A stretch of DNA of 64,000 nucleotides from contig NZ_CP061474.1 in assembly GCF_014679505.1 (NCBI RefSeq), forward strand, positions 960,001 to 1,024,000. The letters run 5' to 3'. A program made the translations under genes and the position numbers. The DNA comes from Geobacillus sp. 46C-IIa. GTDB lineage: Bacteria; Bacillota; Bacilli; Bacillales; Anoxybacillaceae. Below are positions 9,640-19,923 of the stretch, in pieces. Under the pieces are notes generated by a model. That model saw only the letters and a program-made list of their open reading frames with translations. It searched no databases and had not been told where the DNA came from. Numbering within the stretch: position 1 is the first letter of the stretch; the number at the start of each line of letters is the position of its first letter.

Positions 9640-10539
9640 ATGAAGCTAAAATCGTTAATCGAAGAGGCAAGCCAATGCCAGGGCCGGACGGTGGCAGTGG
9701 CGGCGGCGGAAGACGAAGAAGTCATTGAGGCGGTGGCGATGGCACTCAAACATCGCCTCGGACGGTTCGTGCTGTACGGGGATCGCGAGCGGGTCGGCCG
9801 ATTGCTGAAAGAAAATGGCTGCACGCGCTTTTCCGATGTTGAGATCGTTCATGCGAACTCGGTCGGGCAGGCAGCGGAGCTCGCCGTGCGCGCCGTCCAT
9901 TTGAATGAAGCCGATGCGCTGATGAAAGGACATGTGCCGACAGCGGCGCTCTTAAAGGCGGTGCTCAATAAAGAGTATGGTCTGCGCACGGGGAGAGTTC
10001 TTTCCCATGTCGCCGTCTTTGACGTGCCGGGGGCGGATCGGCCCATCATCGTGACGGATGCGGCCATGAACATCGCGCCCGATTTGGAACAAAAAGTGCA
10101 AATTGTGAATAACGCCGTCGGCGTGGCGCGGTCGATCGGCATTGAGCGGCCGAAAGTGGCGGCCTTGGCGGCAGTGGAAACAGTCAATCCGGCCATGCCG
10201 GCAACACTTGATGCCGCCGCGCTCGCCATAATGCAAAAGAGGGGCCAAATCAGCGGCTGCCTGCTTGATGGACCGCTCGCATTAGACAATGCCGTGTCCA
10301 TGACGGCGGCGAAGCATAAGCGGATTGAGAGTGAAGTCGCCGGCTGCGCTGATATTTTGCTCGTTCCCGACATTGAATCCGGCAATATGTTGTACAAATC
10401 GCTCGTCTATTTTGCGAACGCCCGCGTTGGCGCGGTCATCGCCGGAGCGAAGGCGCCAATCGTTTTAACATCGCGCGCCGACTCGGCGGAAAGCAAATTG
10501 TATTCGCTCGCCCTTGCGATCTGTTCGGCAGCGAAATGA
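9640..10539 (+). CDS. ptb: Phosphate butyryltransferase
   Basis: 299 residues from ATG 9640, 45 nt after the sigma-54 promoter; longer in-frame starts lie upstream of that promoter and are rejected. The protein belongs to the phosphate acetyl/butyryltransferase family ([46 protein letters not shown]). It swaps CoA for phosphate on butyryl-, isobutyryl- or related branched acyl-CoA, here downstream of branched-chain keto acid oxidation, and with butyrate kinase allows ATP recovery. First gene of the operon. Confidence 0.94.
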   Translation: MKLKSLIEEASQCQGRTVAVAAAEDEEVIEAVAMALKHRLGRFVLYGDRERVGRLLKENGCTRFSDVEIVHANSVGQAAELAVRAVHLNEADALMKGHVPTAALLKAVLNKEYGLRTGRVLSHVAVFDVPGADRPIIVTDAAMNIAPDLEQKVQIVNNAVGVARSIGIERPKVAALAAVETVNPAMPATLDAAALAIMQKRGQISGCLLDGPLALDNAVSMTAAKHKRIESEVAGCADILLVPDIESGNMLYKSLVYFANARVGAVIAGAKAPIVLTSRADSAESKLYSLALAICSAAK

Positions 10540-10559
10540 AAAGAAGGAGGCCATCGAAG

Positions 10560-11663
10560 ATGGAACTGTTTAAATATATGGAAACGTATGATTACGAACA
10601 AGTGTTGTTTTGTCAAGACAAAGAATCGGGCTTAAAGGCGATCATCGCCATTCATGATACAACGCTCGGCCCGGCGTTGGGCGGCACGCGCATGTGGATG
10701 TACAATTCGGAAGAAGAAGCGCTCGAAGACGCGTTGCGCCTCGCCCGCGGCATGACGTACAAAAACGCGGCGGCTGGCCTCAACTTAGGCGGCGGCAAAA
10801 CGGTCATCATCGGCGACCCGCGCAAAGATAAAAACGAGGCGATGTTCCGCGCGTTCGGTCGCTTCATCCAAGGATTAAACGGCCGCTATATCACGGCCGA
10901 GGACGTCGGGACGACGGTTGCTGATATGGATATCATTTACCAAGAGACCGACTATGTGACCGGCATTTCCCCGGAGTTCGGCTCGTCCGGCAACCCGTCG
11001 CCGATGACAGCCTACGGCGTCTACCGTGGAATGAAGGCGGCGGCGAAAGAAGCGTTCGGCAGCGACTCGCTCGAAGGAAAAGTCATCGCCGTCCAAGGCG
11101 TCGGCAATGTCGCTTACCATTTATGCCGCCATTTGCATGAAGAAGGAGCGAAGCTTATCGTCACCGACATTAACAAGGAAGCGGTGGCCCGCGCGGTCGA
11201 GGAATTTGGCGCGAAAGCGGTCGACCCGAACGACATTTACGGCGTCGAGTGCGACATTTTTGCCCCATGTGCGCTCGGCGGCATCATCAATGACCAGACG
11301 ATTCGGCAGCTGAAAGCGAAAGTGATCGCCGGCTCGGCGAACAACCAGCTGCGCGAGGCGCGGCATGGCGATATCATTCATGAAATGGGCATCGTGTATG
11401 CTCCGGACTATGTGATCAACGCCGGCGGCGTCATCAATGTCGCTGATGAATTGTACGGCTACAACCGTGAACGGGCGATGAAAAAAGTCGAGCAAATTTA
11501 CGATAACATTGAAAAAGTGTTTGCGATCGCCAAGCGCGATAACATTCCGACGTACGTCGCGGCCGATCGGATGGCGGAAGAGCGGATCGAAACGATGCGC
11601 AAGGCGCGCAGCCAATTTTTGCAAAACGGTCATCATATTTTAAGCCGCCGCCGCGGCCGTTAA
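10560..11663 (+). CDS. bcd: Leucine dehydrogenase
   Basis: 367 residues from ATG 10560 after AAGAAGGAGG, starting [17 protein letters not shown] as in the known G. stearothermophilus enzyme. The catalytic Lys lies in [11 protein letters not shown] (K80), with a Rossmann NAD domain ([10 protein letters not shown], about residue 180). It deaminates Leu, Val and Ile to 2-keto acids with NAD+, feeding the BkdAA/AB/B complex encoded downstream. Spacing from ptb is 20 nt, so co-transcription is expected. Confidence 0.97.
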   Translation: MELFKYMETYDYEQVLFCQDKESGLKAIIAIHDTTLGPALGGTRMWMYNSEEEALEDALRLARGMTYKNAAAGLNLGGGKTVIIGDPRKDKNEAMFRAFGRFIQGLNGRYITAEDVGTTVADMDIIYQETDYVTGISPEFGSSGNPSPMTAYGVYRGMKAAAKEAFGSDSLEGKVIAVQGVGNVAYHLCRHLHEEGAKLIVTDINKEAVARAVEEFGAKAVDPNDIYGVECDIFAPCALGGIINDQTIRQLKAKVIAGSANNQLREARHGDIIHEMGIVYAPDYVINAGGVINVADELYGYNRERAMKKVEQIYDNIEKVFAIAKRDNIPTYVAADRMAEERIETMRKARSQFLQNGHHILSRRRGR

Positions 11664-11718
11664 CGGCGGCCAGGGGCGGTCCTCCGCCCCGCTGGCGGCA
11701 CACGGAGGGACGACAACG

Positions 11719-12831
11719 ATGCAAGAGCAGAAGTTCCGTATTTTAACGATCAATCCAGGTTCGACCTCGACGAAAATTGGCGTGTTTGAAAATGAACGGC
11801 CACTGTTGGAAAAAACGATCCGCCATGATGCGGATGTGCTGCGGCAATACGCGACGATTATCGACCAATATGAATTTCGCAAACAGACGATTTTAGCCGC
11901 TTTAGATGAGGAAGGAATCAACTTATCGAAGCTAAGCGCCGTCTGCGGCCGCGGGGGGCTTCTCCGCCCGATCGAAGGCGGAACGTACCGCGTCAATGAG
12001 GCGATGCTTGAAGACTTGCGCCGCGGCTACTCCGGCCAGCACGCCTCCAACCTCGGCGGCATTTTGGCGCACGAAATCGCCTCAGCGCTCAACATTCCGG
12101 CGTTTATCGTCGACCCGGTCGTCGTCGATGAGCTTGAGCCGATCGCCCGGATTAGCGGGTTTCCGCTGATCGAGCGGCGCAGCATTTTCCATGCGTTGAA
12201 CCAAAAAGCGGTCGCGCGCCGCGTCGCTCGGCAGCTTGGCAAGCGGTATGACGAGTTGAATTTCATCGTCGCCCATATGGGCGGCGGCATTACCGTCGGC
12301 GCCCACAAGCGGGGGCGGGTCGTCGATGTCAATAACGGCCTTGACGGCGAAGGCCCGTTCAGCCCGGAGCGCGCTGGAACGGTGCCGGCCGGCGATTTGG
12401 TCGCTTTATGTTTTTCAGGTGAATACTACCGTGATGAGATCATGAACATGCTTGTCGGCCGCGGCGGTCTTGTCGGGCATCTTGGCACGAACGATGCGGT
12501 GAAAGTGGAAAAAATGATTGAAGCCGGGAACGAACAGGCGAAACTCGTATATGAGGCGATGGCATACCAAGTGGCGAAAGAAATCGGCGCGGCAAGCGCC
12601 GTGCTTTCCGGCAAAGTCGACGCCATCATTTTAACCGGCGGCCTGGCGTACGGTAAATCGTTCGTCGAACAGATCACCCGCCGCGTCCAATGGATTGCCG
12701 ATGTCATCGTCCATCCGGGCGAAAATGAACTGCAGGCGTTGGCGGAAGGCGCGCTTCGCGTCTTGCGCGGCGAGGAAGAGGAAAAAACATATCTAGGTGA
12801 AGCGGCTGCGCCGGTTTCAGTCCGGCGTTGA
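11719..12831 (+). CDS. buk: Butyrate kinase
   Basis: 370 residues, full length for the acetate/butyrate kinase (ASKHA) family. Phosphate-1 motif [16 protein letters not shown] lies at residues 8-23, [15 protein letters not shown] in the middle, [16 protein letters not shown] after it, and ILTGGLAYG near the end. It converts butyryl (or isobutyryl/isovaleryl) phosphate plus ADP to the acid and ATP. Together with ptb this gives substrate-level phosphorylation from branched-chain amino acid breakdown. Confidence 0.95.
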   Translation: MQEQKFRILTINPGSTSTKIGVFENERPLLEKTIRHDADVLRQYATIIDQYEFRKQTILAALDEEGINLSKLSAVCGRGGLLRPIEGGTYRVNEAMLEDLRRGYSGQHASNLGGILAHEIASALNIPAFIVDPVVVDELEPIARISGFPLIERRSIFHALNQKAVARRVARQLGKRYDELNFIVAHMGGGITVGAHKRGRVVDVNNGLDGEGPFSPERAGTVPAGDLVALCFSGEYYRDEIMNMLVGRGGLVGHLGTNDAVKVEKMIEAGNEQAKLVYEAMAYQVAKEIGAASAVLSGKVDAIILTGGLAYGKSFVEQITRRVQWIADVIVHPGENELQALAEGALRVLRGEEEEKTYLGEAAAPVSVRR

Positions 12832-12861
12832 TGCGGCAACAGACAGAAAGGGGAAGGCAAG

Positions 12862-14283
12862 ATGGCAAATGAATACGATGTCGTCATTCTTGGCGGCGGC
12901 ACAGGCGGCTATGTGGCGGCCATTCGCGCGTCGCAGCTCGGCTTGAAAACGGCGGTCGTCGAAAAAGGGAAGCTCGGCGGCACGTGCCTGCACGCCGGCT
13001 GCATTCCGTCCAAAGCGCTGCTCCGGAGCGCCGAAGTCTACGCGCAAACGAAAAACGGCGAGGCGTTTGGCGTCATTGCCGATGATGTGCGCCTCGATTT
13101 TGCCAAAGTACAGGCGCGCAAGGCAGCGATTGTGGAGCAGCTCCACAAAGGGGTGCAACATTTGATGAAAAAGGGGAAAATCGATGTGTACGCCGGCATC
13201 GGCCGCCTGCTCGGCCCATCGATCTTTTCCCCGTTGCCAGGGACAGTGTCGGTCGAAATGAACGATGGCAGCGAAAACGAAATGCTCGTTCCGAAATTCG
13301 TCGTCATCGCCACCGGTTCGCGGCCACGCACGCTGCCGGGGTTGGAGGCGGACGGCGAATTCGTGATGACATCCGACGAGGCGCTGCAAATGGAGGTGCT
13401 CCCATCGTCCATTTTGATCGTTGGCGGCGGCGTGATCGGCATGGAATGGGCGTCGATGCTGAACGATTTCGGCGTGGATGTCACCGTGCTTGAATATGCT
13501 GACCGCATTTTGCCGACCGAAGATGAAGATGTGTCAAAAGAAATGGAAAAACTGCTTCGCCGCCGCGGCGTCAACATCGTCACCGGAGCGCGGGTGCTGC
13601 CAGAAACATTGGAAAAGGGAAACGGCGTGGCCATTCAGGCGGAACATAACGGTGAGCGAAAAACATTCACGGCTGACAAGATGCTTGTTTCTGTCGGACG
13701 GCAGGCGAACATTGAGGGAATCGGCCTCGAAAACACCGATATTGTCGTGGAGAAGGGGTATATTCAAACGAACGCGTTCGGCCAAACGAAAGAATCGCAC
13801 ATTTACGCGATCGGCGATGTCATCGGCGGCTTGCAGCTCGCCCATGTCGCCGCCCATGAAGGGATCGTCGCCATCGAACATTTGGCAGGGCATAATCCGT
13901 CGCCGATCGATTATGCGATGGTGCCGCGCTGCATTTACACCCGGCCGGAAGCGGCGGCGGTCGGCTTAACCGAGCAAGAAGCGAAAGCGAAAGGCTATGA
14001 CATCAAAGTCGGCAAGTTTCCGTTTAAAGCGATCGGCAAGGCGCTTGTATTCGGCGAAGCAGAAGGATTTGTCAAATTCGTTGCCGACCGGAACACAGAC
14101 GACTTGCTTGGCGTCCATATGGTCGGCCCGCATGTGACTGACTTGATTTCCGAAGCGGGGCTCGCTCGTGTGCTCGACGCCGCTCCGTGGGAAGTGGCGC
14201 ATGCGATCCATCCGCACCCAACGCTCTCTGAAGCTCTGGCCGAGGCGGCGCTTGCCGTCGATGGACGGGCGATTCACTTCTAA
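12862..14283 (+). CDS. lpdV: Dihydrolipoyl dehydrogenase, branched-chain complex E3
   Basis: 473 residues. FAD site GGGTGGYVAAIRA at residue 11, redox disulfide GGTCLHAGCIPSK (Cys-x4-Cys), NAD site ILIVGGGVIGMEWA (about 187-200), and the C-terminal dimer-interface pair in HPHPTLSEALAE. It re-oxidises dihydrolipoamide on the E2 subunit (bkdB) with NAD+. A dedicated E3 inside the bkd operon is the normal Bacillus arrangement. Ribosome site AAAGGGGAAGG precedes the ATG. Confidence 0.96.
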   Translation: MANEYDVVILGGGTGGYVAAIRASQLGLKTAVVEKGKLGGTCLHAGCIPSKALLRSAEVYAQTKNGEAFGVIADDVRLDFAKVQARKAAIVEQLHKGVQHLMKKGKIDVYAGIGRLLGPSIFSPLPGTVSVEMNDGSENEMLVPKFVVIATGSRPRTLPGLEADGEFVMTSDEALQMEVLPSSILIVGGGVIGMEWASMLNDFGVDVTVLEYADRILPTEDEDVSKEMEKLLRRRGVNIVTGARVLPETLEKGNGVAIQAEHNGERKTFTADKMLVSVGRQANIEGIGLENTDIVVEKGYIQTNAFGQTKESHIYAIGDVIGGLQLAHVAAHEGIVAIEHLAGHNPSPIDYAMVPRCIYTRPEAAAVGLTEQEAKAKGYDIKVGKFPFKAIGKALVFGEAEGFVKFVADRNTDDLLGVHMVGPHVTDLISEAGLARVLDAAPWEVAHAIHPHPTLSEALAEAALAVDGRAIHF

Positions 14284-14368
14284 TCTTGCCGCGTGAGGGT
14301 GAAAGATTGGCAACAAGCAGCTTGCATGACAAGCTGTAATGCATTTTCAATTAAGGGAGGTTGTTCCG

Positions 14369-15364
14369 ATGGCGCAAAACCGTCACCAAGCGCTCGGATT
14401 AAGCGATGACATGGTGTTGCAAATGTACGAAACGATGCTTCTCGCCCGCAAGCTCGATGAACGGATGTGGCTGTTAAACCGCGCGGGGAAAATTCCGTTC
14501 GTCATCTCGTGCCAAGGGCAGGAGGCGGCGCAAGTCGGCGCGGCGTTCGCTCTTGACCGGACGAAAGATTACGTCCTGCCGTACTACCGCGATATGGGCG
14601 TTGTGTTGACGTTCGGCATGACGCCGACGGAATTAATGCTTGCCGCGTTTGCCAAAGCGGAAGACCCGAACTCCGGCGGCCGGCAAATGCCAGGCCATTT
14701 CGGGCAAAAGAAAAACCGGATCGTCACCGGTTCTTCGCCTGTGACGACGCAAGTGCCGCACGCCGTCGGCTTTGCCTTGGCGGCGAAAATGGAAAAGAAA
14801 GATTTTGTCGCCTTCGTCACGTTCGGTGAAGGGTCGTCGAACCAAGGCGATTTCCACGAAGGAGCGAACTTTGCCGGCGTTCATAAACTCCCGGTCATCT
14901 TTATGTGCGAAAACAACAAGTACGCCATTTCCGTGCCGATTTCAAAACAATTGGCATGCGAAAAAGTATCGGACCGCGCCATCGGCTACGGCATGCCGGG
15001 CTATACGGTTGACGGCACCGATCCGCTCGAAGTGTACCGCGTCGTCAAGGAAGCGGCTGACCGCGCCCGCCGCGGCGAAGGACCGACGTTGATCGAGGCG
15101 GTGACGTACCGCTTGACGTCGCACTCGTCCGATGACGATCACCGCGTCTACCGGACGGAAGAAGAACTGGCCGAGGCGCGCGCGAAAGACCCGATCGTCT
15201 CATTTGCTCATTATTTGAAAGAGGTCGGTGTCTTGACGGACGCGTTAGATGAAGCCATTCAGGCGCGCGTCATGAAAGAAGTGAACGATGCCACCGACTA
15301 TGCAGAAAAAGCGCCGTATGCCGAACCGGAGCATGCGCTTCGCTACGTGTATGCTGAGGAGTAA
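14369..15364 (+). CDS. bkdAA: Branched-chain 2-oxoacid dehydrogenase E1 alpha
   Basis: 331 residues from ATG 14369 after AAGGGAGG. The thiamine diphosphate motif runs from GEGSSNQGDFHEG to ENNKYAIS (the usual first GDG is GEG here), and substrate-side HSSDDDHRVYR matches the branched-chain E1 alpha family rather than pyruvate dehydrogenase. Pairs with bkdAB 13 nt downstream to form the decarboxylating heterotetramer. Confidence 0.95.
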   Translation: MAQNRHQALGLSDDMVLQMYETMLLARKLDERMWLLNRAGKIPFVISCQGQEAAQVGAAFALDRTKDYVLPYYRDMGVVLTFGMTPTELMLAAFAKAEDPNSGGRQMPGHFGQKKNRIVTGSSPVTTQVPHAVGFALAAKMEKKDFVAFVTFGEGSSNQGDFHEGANFAGVHKLPVIFMCENNKYAISVPISKQLACEKVSDRAIGYGMPGYTVDGTDPLEVYRVVKEAADRARRGEGPTLIEAVTYRLTSHSSDDDHRVYRTEEELAEARAKDPIVSFAHYLKEVGVLTDALDEAIQARVMKEVNDATDYAEKAPYAEPEHALRYVYAEE

Positions 15365-15377
15365 GGGGGAATCGACA

Positions 15378-16361
15378 ATGCCTGTCATTTCGTATATTGA
15401 TGCGGTTACGATGGCGATTCGCGAAGAGATGGAACGCGACTCGCGCGTGTTTGTGTTGGGAGAAGACGTCGGCAAAAAAGGCGGAGTGTTTAAAGCGACG
15501 CAAGGATTGTACGAGCAGTTTGGCGAAGAACGCGTCATCGACACGCCGCTCGCCGAATCGGCGATCGTCGGCGTCGGCATCGGCGCGGCGATGTACGGCT
15601 TGCGCCCGATTGCTGAAATTCAGTTTGCCGATTTCATCATGCCGGCGGTCAACCAAATTATTTCTGAAGCGGCGCGCATCCGCTACCGCTCGAACAACGA
15701 CTGGAACTGCCCGATCGTCATCCGCGCCCCGTACGGCGGCGGGGTGCATGGCGCTTTGTACCATTCACAGTCAGTCGAGGCGGTGTTTGCCAACCAGCCG
15801 GGGCTGAAAATCGTCATGCCGTCAACGCCGTACGATGTGAAAGGGCTGCTCAAAGCAGCCATTCGCGACGAAGATCCGGTGCTCTTTTTCGAGCATAAGC
15901 GCGCCTATCGCCTCATTAAAGGGGAAGTGCCGGAGGAGGACTACGTGCTGCCGATCGGCAAAGCGGACGTTAAACGCGAAGGCGATGACATCACCGTCAT
16001 CACGTACGGGCTGTGCGTCCATTTCGCCTTGCAGGCGGCCGAACGCGTCGCCCAAGACGGCATTTCCGTCCATCTGCTCGATTTGCGCACCGTCTACCCG
16101 CTTGATAAAGAAGCGATCATCGAAGCGGCGAGCAAAACCGGAAAAGTGTTGCTCATTACCGAAGACAATAAAGAAGGAAGCGTCATGAGCGAGGTGGCTG
16201 CCATTATTGCGGAACATTGCCTGTTTGACCTCGATGCGCCGATTATGCGCCTCGCCGGTCCGGACGTTCCGGCTATGCCGTATGCGCCGACGATGGAAAA
16301 ATTCTTTATGGTCAACCCGGAAAAAGTGGAAAAAGCGATGCGCGAACTAGCGGCGTTTTAA
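15378..16361 (+). CDS. bkdAB: Branched-chain 2-oxoacid dehydrogenase E1 beta
   Basis: 327 residues from ATG 15378, with AAGGGGGA upstream. It has the transketolase-like pyrimidine domain (VLGEDVGKKGGVFKAT; DTPLAESAIVG; IQFADFIMPA) and the C-terminal transketolase domain (DLRTVYPLDKEAI; ITEDNKEGS). It is the partner of BkdAA. The 165-nt gap to bkdB is the longest inside the operon and contains a short GGGGTT/AACCCC hairpin at about 16437-16454 that could tune E2 expression; that effect is speculative. Confidence 0.95.
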   Translation: MPVISYIDAVTMAIREEMERDSRVFVLGEDVGKKGGVFKATQGLYEQFGEERVIDTPLAESAIVGVGIGAAMYGLRPIAEIQFADFIMPAVNQIISEAARIRYRSNNDWNCPIVIRAPYGGGVHGALYHSQSVEAVFANQPGLKIVMPSTPYDVKGLLKAAIRDEDPVLFFEHKRAYRLIKGEVPEEDYVLPIGKADVKREGDDITVITYGLCVHFALQAAERVAQDGISVHLLDLRTVYPLDKEAIIEAASKTGKVLLITEDNKEGSVMSEVAAIIAEHCLFDLDAPIMRLAGPDVPAMPYAPTMEKFFMVNPEKVEKAMRELAAF

Positions 16362-16526
16362 TGTATGAATAAAAGACGTCTCCCGCTTAGAAGCAATGGA
16401 AAAGTGGGAATGGCGATTGGGGAGGAATCCCATGAAGGGGTTCTTCGAAACCCCCCCCGCTTCCAAGCGTACGTGGTGGGGGACGTCACGGCGAAGATAT
16501 TGCAACAGAGATAGGAGGGTATCGAT

Positions 16527-17864
16527 GTGGCCATCGAACAATTGACGATGCCTCAGCTCGGGGAAAGCGTCACCGAAGGCACGATCAGCAAATGGCTCGT
16601 TTCCCCGGGCGACAAAGTGAACAAATACGATCCGGTCGCCGAAGTGATCACCGATAAAGTGAGCGCGGAAATTCCGTCGTCGTTTGCCGGCGTCATTCGC
16701 GAACTGATCGCCAAAGAAGGAGAAACGCTCCCGGTCGGCGCGCCGATTTGCACGATCGAAGTCGAAGGCGCTGCACCAAGTCCGGAAGCGAAACCGGCGG
16801 AGGAAGCGCCGAAAGCGGAAGACAGCGCCAAGCCAGCGGCGCCGAAAAAGGCCGGGCGGGCCAACAGCGGCCGTTACTCCCCCGCCGTGCTCCGCTTGGC
16901 TCAGGAACACGGCATTGACCTTGAACAAGTCCAAGGCACCGGCCTTGGCGGGCGGGTGACGCGCAAAGATTTGCTGAAGCTCATCGAGTCCGGCCAAATT
17001 CCGAAAGCGGAAGCGGCCAGAGCGGCGGAACAAGCCGCGCCAAAAGCCGAACCGAGAGTGGAACAGACGGCCCCGGCCGCCGCAGCGGCTCAACCGTCTG
17101 TCGAGCCAACCGCCGCGGTGACAGCGCCGACGAAGCCAGCGGCGCCGAACGTAGAAGCGGGAGCGGGCGACATCGAAATTCCGGTCACCCCGGTGCGCAA
17201 GGCGATCGCCGCCAACATGCTCCGCAGCAAACACGAAGCGCCGCACGCGTGGACGATGGTCGAAGTCGACGTCACCGATCTTGTCGCCTACCGGGATGCC
17301 ATCAAAGACGAGTTCAAGCGGCGTGAGGGCTTCAATTTGACGTATTTCGCCTTCTTCGTCAAGGCGGTCGCCCAAGCGCTGAAAGAATTCCCGCAGCTGA
17401 ACTCGACGTGGGCGGGTGATAAGATCATTCAGCGCAAAGACATCAACATCTCGATCGCCGTTGCGACGGACGATGCCTTGTTTGTTCCGGTCATCAAGCA
17501 CGCCGATGAGAAAACGATCAAAGGCATCGCCCGCGAAATCGCCGAACTGGCGGCGAAAACGCGCGCCGGCAAACTGCGACCGGAAGACATGCAAGGCGGC
17601 ACGTTCACCGTCAACAACACCGGCGCGTTCGGCTCGGTGCAGTCGATGGGCATTATCAACTATCCGCAAGCCGCCATTTTGCAAGTCGAAACAATCGTCA
17701 AACGCCCGGTCGTCAAAAACGGCATGATCGCCATCCGCGACATGGTCAACTTATGCTTGTCGCTTGACCACCGCGTCTTGGACGGCCTCATTTGCGGCCG
17801 CTTCCTCGCCCGCGTCAAAGCGATTTTGGAAAACATGAACAAAGACAACACGCCGATTTATTAA
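16527..17864 (+). CDS. bkdB: Branched-chain 2-oxoacid dehydrogenase E2 (dihydrolipoyl acyltransferase)
   Basis: 445 residues from GTG 16527 behind AGGAGGG. A single lipoyl domain (about 1-78, lipoylated Lys in ITDKVSAEI), an Ala/Pro/Glu linker, a peripheral subunit-binding domain (RYSPAVLRLAQEHGI), a second long Ala/Pro linker, then the catalytic acyltransferase domain with LSLDHRVLDG near the end. It forms the core binding E1 (bkdAA/AB) and E3 (lpdV). The final bases of the gene and its terminator are duplicated 4.2 kb downstream. Confidence 0.96.
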   Translation: MAIEQLTMPQLGESVTEGTISKWLVSPGDKVNKYDPVAEVITDKVSAEIPSSFAGVIRELIAKEGETLPVGAPICTIEVEGAAPSPEAKPAEEAPKAEDSAKPAAPKKAGRANSGRYSPAVLRLAQEHGIDLEQVQGTGLGGRVTRKDLLKLIESGQIPKAEAARAAEQAAPKAEPRVEQTAPAAAAAQPSVEPTAAVTAPTKPAAPNVEAGAGDIEIPVTPVRKAIAANMLRSKHEAPHAWTMVEVDVTDLVAYRDAIKDEFKRREGFNLTYFAFFVKAVAQALKEFPQLNSTWAGDKIIQRKDINISIAVATDDALFVPVIKHADEKTIKGIAREIAELAAKTRAGKLRPEDMQGGTFTVNNTGAFGSVQSMGIINYPQAAILQVETIVKRPVVKNGMIAIRDMVNLCLSLDHRVLDGLICGRFLARVKAILENMNKDNTPIY

Positions 17865-17923
17865 CGGTTCCCCCATCGCCATCGGTTGGCGGTGGGGTTT
17901 TTGCATGGCGCGATTTCAAACTT
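17860..17923 (+). repeat. Left copy of 64-bp direct repeat (bkdB stop, terminator and downstream)
   Basis: From ATTAACG, through the whole terminator, to GCGCGATTTCAAACTT this matches 22054-22118 with one substitution and one extra G. Weaker similarity continues about 15 bases to the left. The two copies bracket the IS-rich A+T-rich islet. The left copy abuts an IS remnant directly. Confidence 0.9.
17870..17901 (+). terminator. Intrinsic terminator of the bkd operon
   Basis: CCCCATCGCC pairs with GGCGGTGGGG, followed by T5, 6 nt after the bkdB stop. A second copy of the same hairpin is at about 22063-22097. Confidence 0.9.
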
Positions 17924-17936
17924 GTTTCTGACCGGA

Positions 17937-18210
17937 TGGTTTCTGTGGATCCCCAATGCCAAACCCGAACCAGCGATGCGGTTAAGTTGATCGCAAGCAC
18001 CAAAGCGCTCTCGTGTCCATGAGCAGCTGAAGCAAGCCAAGATCGAAGACGAATGGATTGACGTGGCAGATTCCGCCGCCATGACGAAAGACACCAGGGC
18101 GCAGACGAAAGCCGCCAACGCCTTTTTGATCACCGGAAGCCTTTTGTTGTTGCAGACCTAAAAGCCGCGCTGGCCCAAGGCGATTCCAAGCACATGACGT
18201 GCGAGTCCTT
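17937..18210 (+). pseudogene. Internally deleted remnant of an IS1634-type transposase
   Basis: Two pieces of a transposase like the one at 20234-21739 are joined here. VDPQCQTRTSDAV (about 17945-17985) corresponds to IDSQCQTRVSNAV of the longer copy; after a gap, VHEQLKQAKIEDEW and DSAAMTKDTRAQTKAA (about 18016-18120) follow. Everything between and after is missing or scrambled. It is on the opposite strand to the longer copy. No terminal inverted repeat was found. Confidence 0.8.
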
Positions 18211-18250
18211 TACCTATATTTTACAGTGGATAAGCAAACAAAATACCTAC

Positions 18251-18297
18251 TGTAGATGAGCAAATTCACTAACATAAATTGACAACCAAACAAAAAA
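18251..18297. repeat. 47-bp dispersed repeat, copy 1
   Basis: TGTAGATGAG...TTGACAACCAAACAAAAAA resembles 61836-61883 with five mismatches in 47. It lies just after the IS remnant. It may be an end of some insertion element; I see no transposase belonging to it. The rest of 18211-18546 is A+T-rich with no convincing gene. Confidence 0.7.
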
Positions 18298-18546
18298 GTT
18301 CTTCACCAAAAGATGTACTTGACTTTTAAAGGCAAACATGACAGCAATGTTGCCCAAAGAGAAGCGTGGAATAAAAAGGAAGAAATACTATTTTGGTTTT
18401 ACTTATCACAATCCTCTTTCTTTGTCAAGTGTAATTTGAAATGAAAATCCTTTTAATTTTTTTATTTACAATAAATATTTTTATTTACAATAAATACTAT
18501 AAATTTTATAATAAAATTCAAAGCTATTTAAAAAGAGGGAATTAAT

Positions 18547-19373
18547 TTGAAAAAATTAAAATTTCATTTATTTAGTTTAGTGCTCCTTTTTTCATTATTT
18601 TTCTTCAATGATTTCAGCTCTGCAAAAGAAGTGGATAATACCTCAAAAAGTGAAAAATTAACAAAGCAAGAAAGAAAATATTTAAAAGATGTAACAGGAC
18701 ATACTGAAGAAGAAATAGATATGTTGCCTTTAGAAGTTGCAAAGCAACTCATTAAAGATAAAGCTGTCATCCAAGATTCAAAACTGAAATATTTTCGTTC
18801 GAAAATGGAGTAAATAATTCTGGTGATTTTACAACGATGGGTACAATTTCGTCCTCAACGATGAAATTATGGGGTACAGTTTATAAAGTAACCTCTGATC
18901 GAACAAATTACGATAAATTTTATATTTATGGTAATTTCCAATGGCTAAAATCTCCTTTTTACGAACTTGTAGATAAAATGACTTTCGGTTTTCCTTCAAG
19001 TGCAGGATTTTTTCTTCCAACTAGTAATGGAAAAGTAACACAACATCAACATAGATATAGTCAAAATCCACAAGGTAATGGAAACTGGATAGATTATGCA
19101 ATTGATTACTCACCTAGTGATTGGGAACCAAATGCTGGAGTTGCTGGTGAATTTGACTTAAGAAGCTCTACAGAATTTACTTTACACAAAGGATATATGG
19201 GACAATATGTTTATGTACCAACAAAAAATAATGGTACAATTAACATTAAAATTGAATATGGACACCAATTATATATTGGCGAACCTAGTGTATCAGTATT
19301 TCCAGCAGGATTATCAATAACTCCATCTAAGTCGGTAGATACTGCTTCTTACGCTTTAACACTAAGTTATTAA
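18547..19373 (+). pseudogene. Secreted protein of unknown family, split by one frameshift
   Basis: A TTG start at 18547 (ribosome site AAAGAGGGA) gives a clear signal peptide: MKKLKFH, a Leu/Phe core, then SSAKE. The first frame stops at 18813 after KLKYFRSKME. The next frame carries on without loss from about 18785 (FSFENGVNNSGDFTT) through ISSSTMKLWGTVYKV to LTLSY at 19373. A one-base slip near 18795 explains this; unbroken it would be about 275 residues. The mature part is rich in Tyr, Ser and Thr and looks beta-sheet-like. I do not recognise the family. Base composition is far more A+T-rich than the flanking core genes, which suggests transfer. Confidence 0.65.
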
Positions 19374-19407
19374 TGATTTCAAGCCTCTCTTATGTCATGC
19401 CCACGCA

Positions 19408-19806
19408 TCTCTGTTTGGCGCGGTCAACCTCCACGATGGCGAAACGGTGCTTCATCAAACGACCGCTACCCATGCCGCGGCGTTCTTGGATTTCTTGAGA
19501 ATGCTCAAAGAGCGCGATCCGGACCGTCTCATGGTCTTGGTGTTGGAACACGCCTGCATTCACCATGCCAAAATGGTCAAGGCGTTTTGGCGGGAAGAAG
19601 GGCCGTATTTTCCCGTTATTTCCCCTTCCTCCATATTTTCCACAGCTGAACCCGATTGAACGCTTATGGAAATGGCTGAAAGGTGCGGCGATCGCCCATA
19701 TATGTCGCAAGGATCGCAACGATATCATGCAAGCATCGCTCCGTTTGTCCACTGCATCCACGAACGTCCGGAGGAAGTGCTGCAGCGCTTAGGGTGTGGA
19801 GGATGA
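19408..19806 (+). pseudogene. C-terminal remnant of an IS630-type transposase, frameshifted
   Basis: Read across frames, the sequence gives LFGAVNLHDGETVLHQT, then LKERDPDRLMVLVLEHACIH, and finally PYFPQLNPIERLWKWLKGA and EVLQRLGCGG with a stop at 19806. The last parts match the IS630/Tc1-like DDE domain. At least two frame changes are present and the middle Asp of the DDE triad is replaced (LEHACIH where LDNACIH is expected), so it is dead. It separates the secreted protein from the small membrane protein at 19924. Confidence 0.8.
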
Positions 19807-19841
19807 CTGAGAAGCTAACTCTTCATGTTACATGTATATAG

Positions 19842-19886
19842 GGAGGATTACCCAGAAATCCTCCACTTTAAGCGTTAGCTAAGTGG
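19842..19886. other. Two tandem hairpins after the IS630 remnant
   Basis: GGAGGATT/AATCCTCC (19842-19864) and CCACTT/AAGTGG (19863-19886) fold next to each other, without a T-tract. They could be an IS end or an attenuator before the small gene at 19924. Confidence 0.4.
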
Positions 19887-19923
19887 GAGTGGTTCAAACT
19901 TTACAGTAAAAGGAGTTTTTTGA

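Noticed and set aside
16347..17684. 445-codon open frame on the minus strand across bkdB
   Set aside because: It mirrors the G+C-rich bkdB gene, has no ribosome site and gives an Arg/Phe-rich product without any domain.
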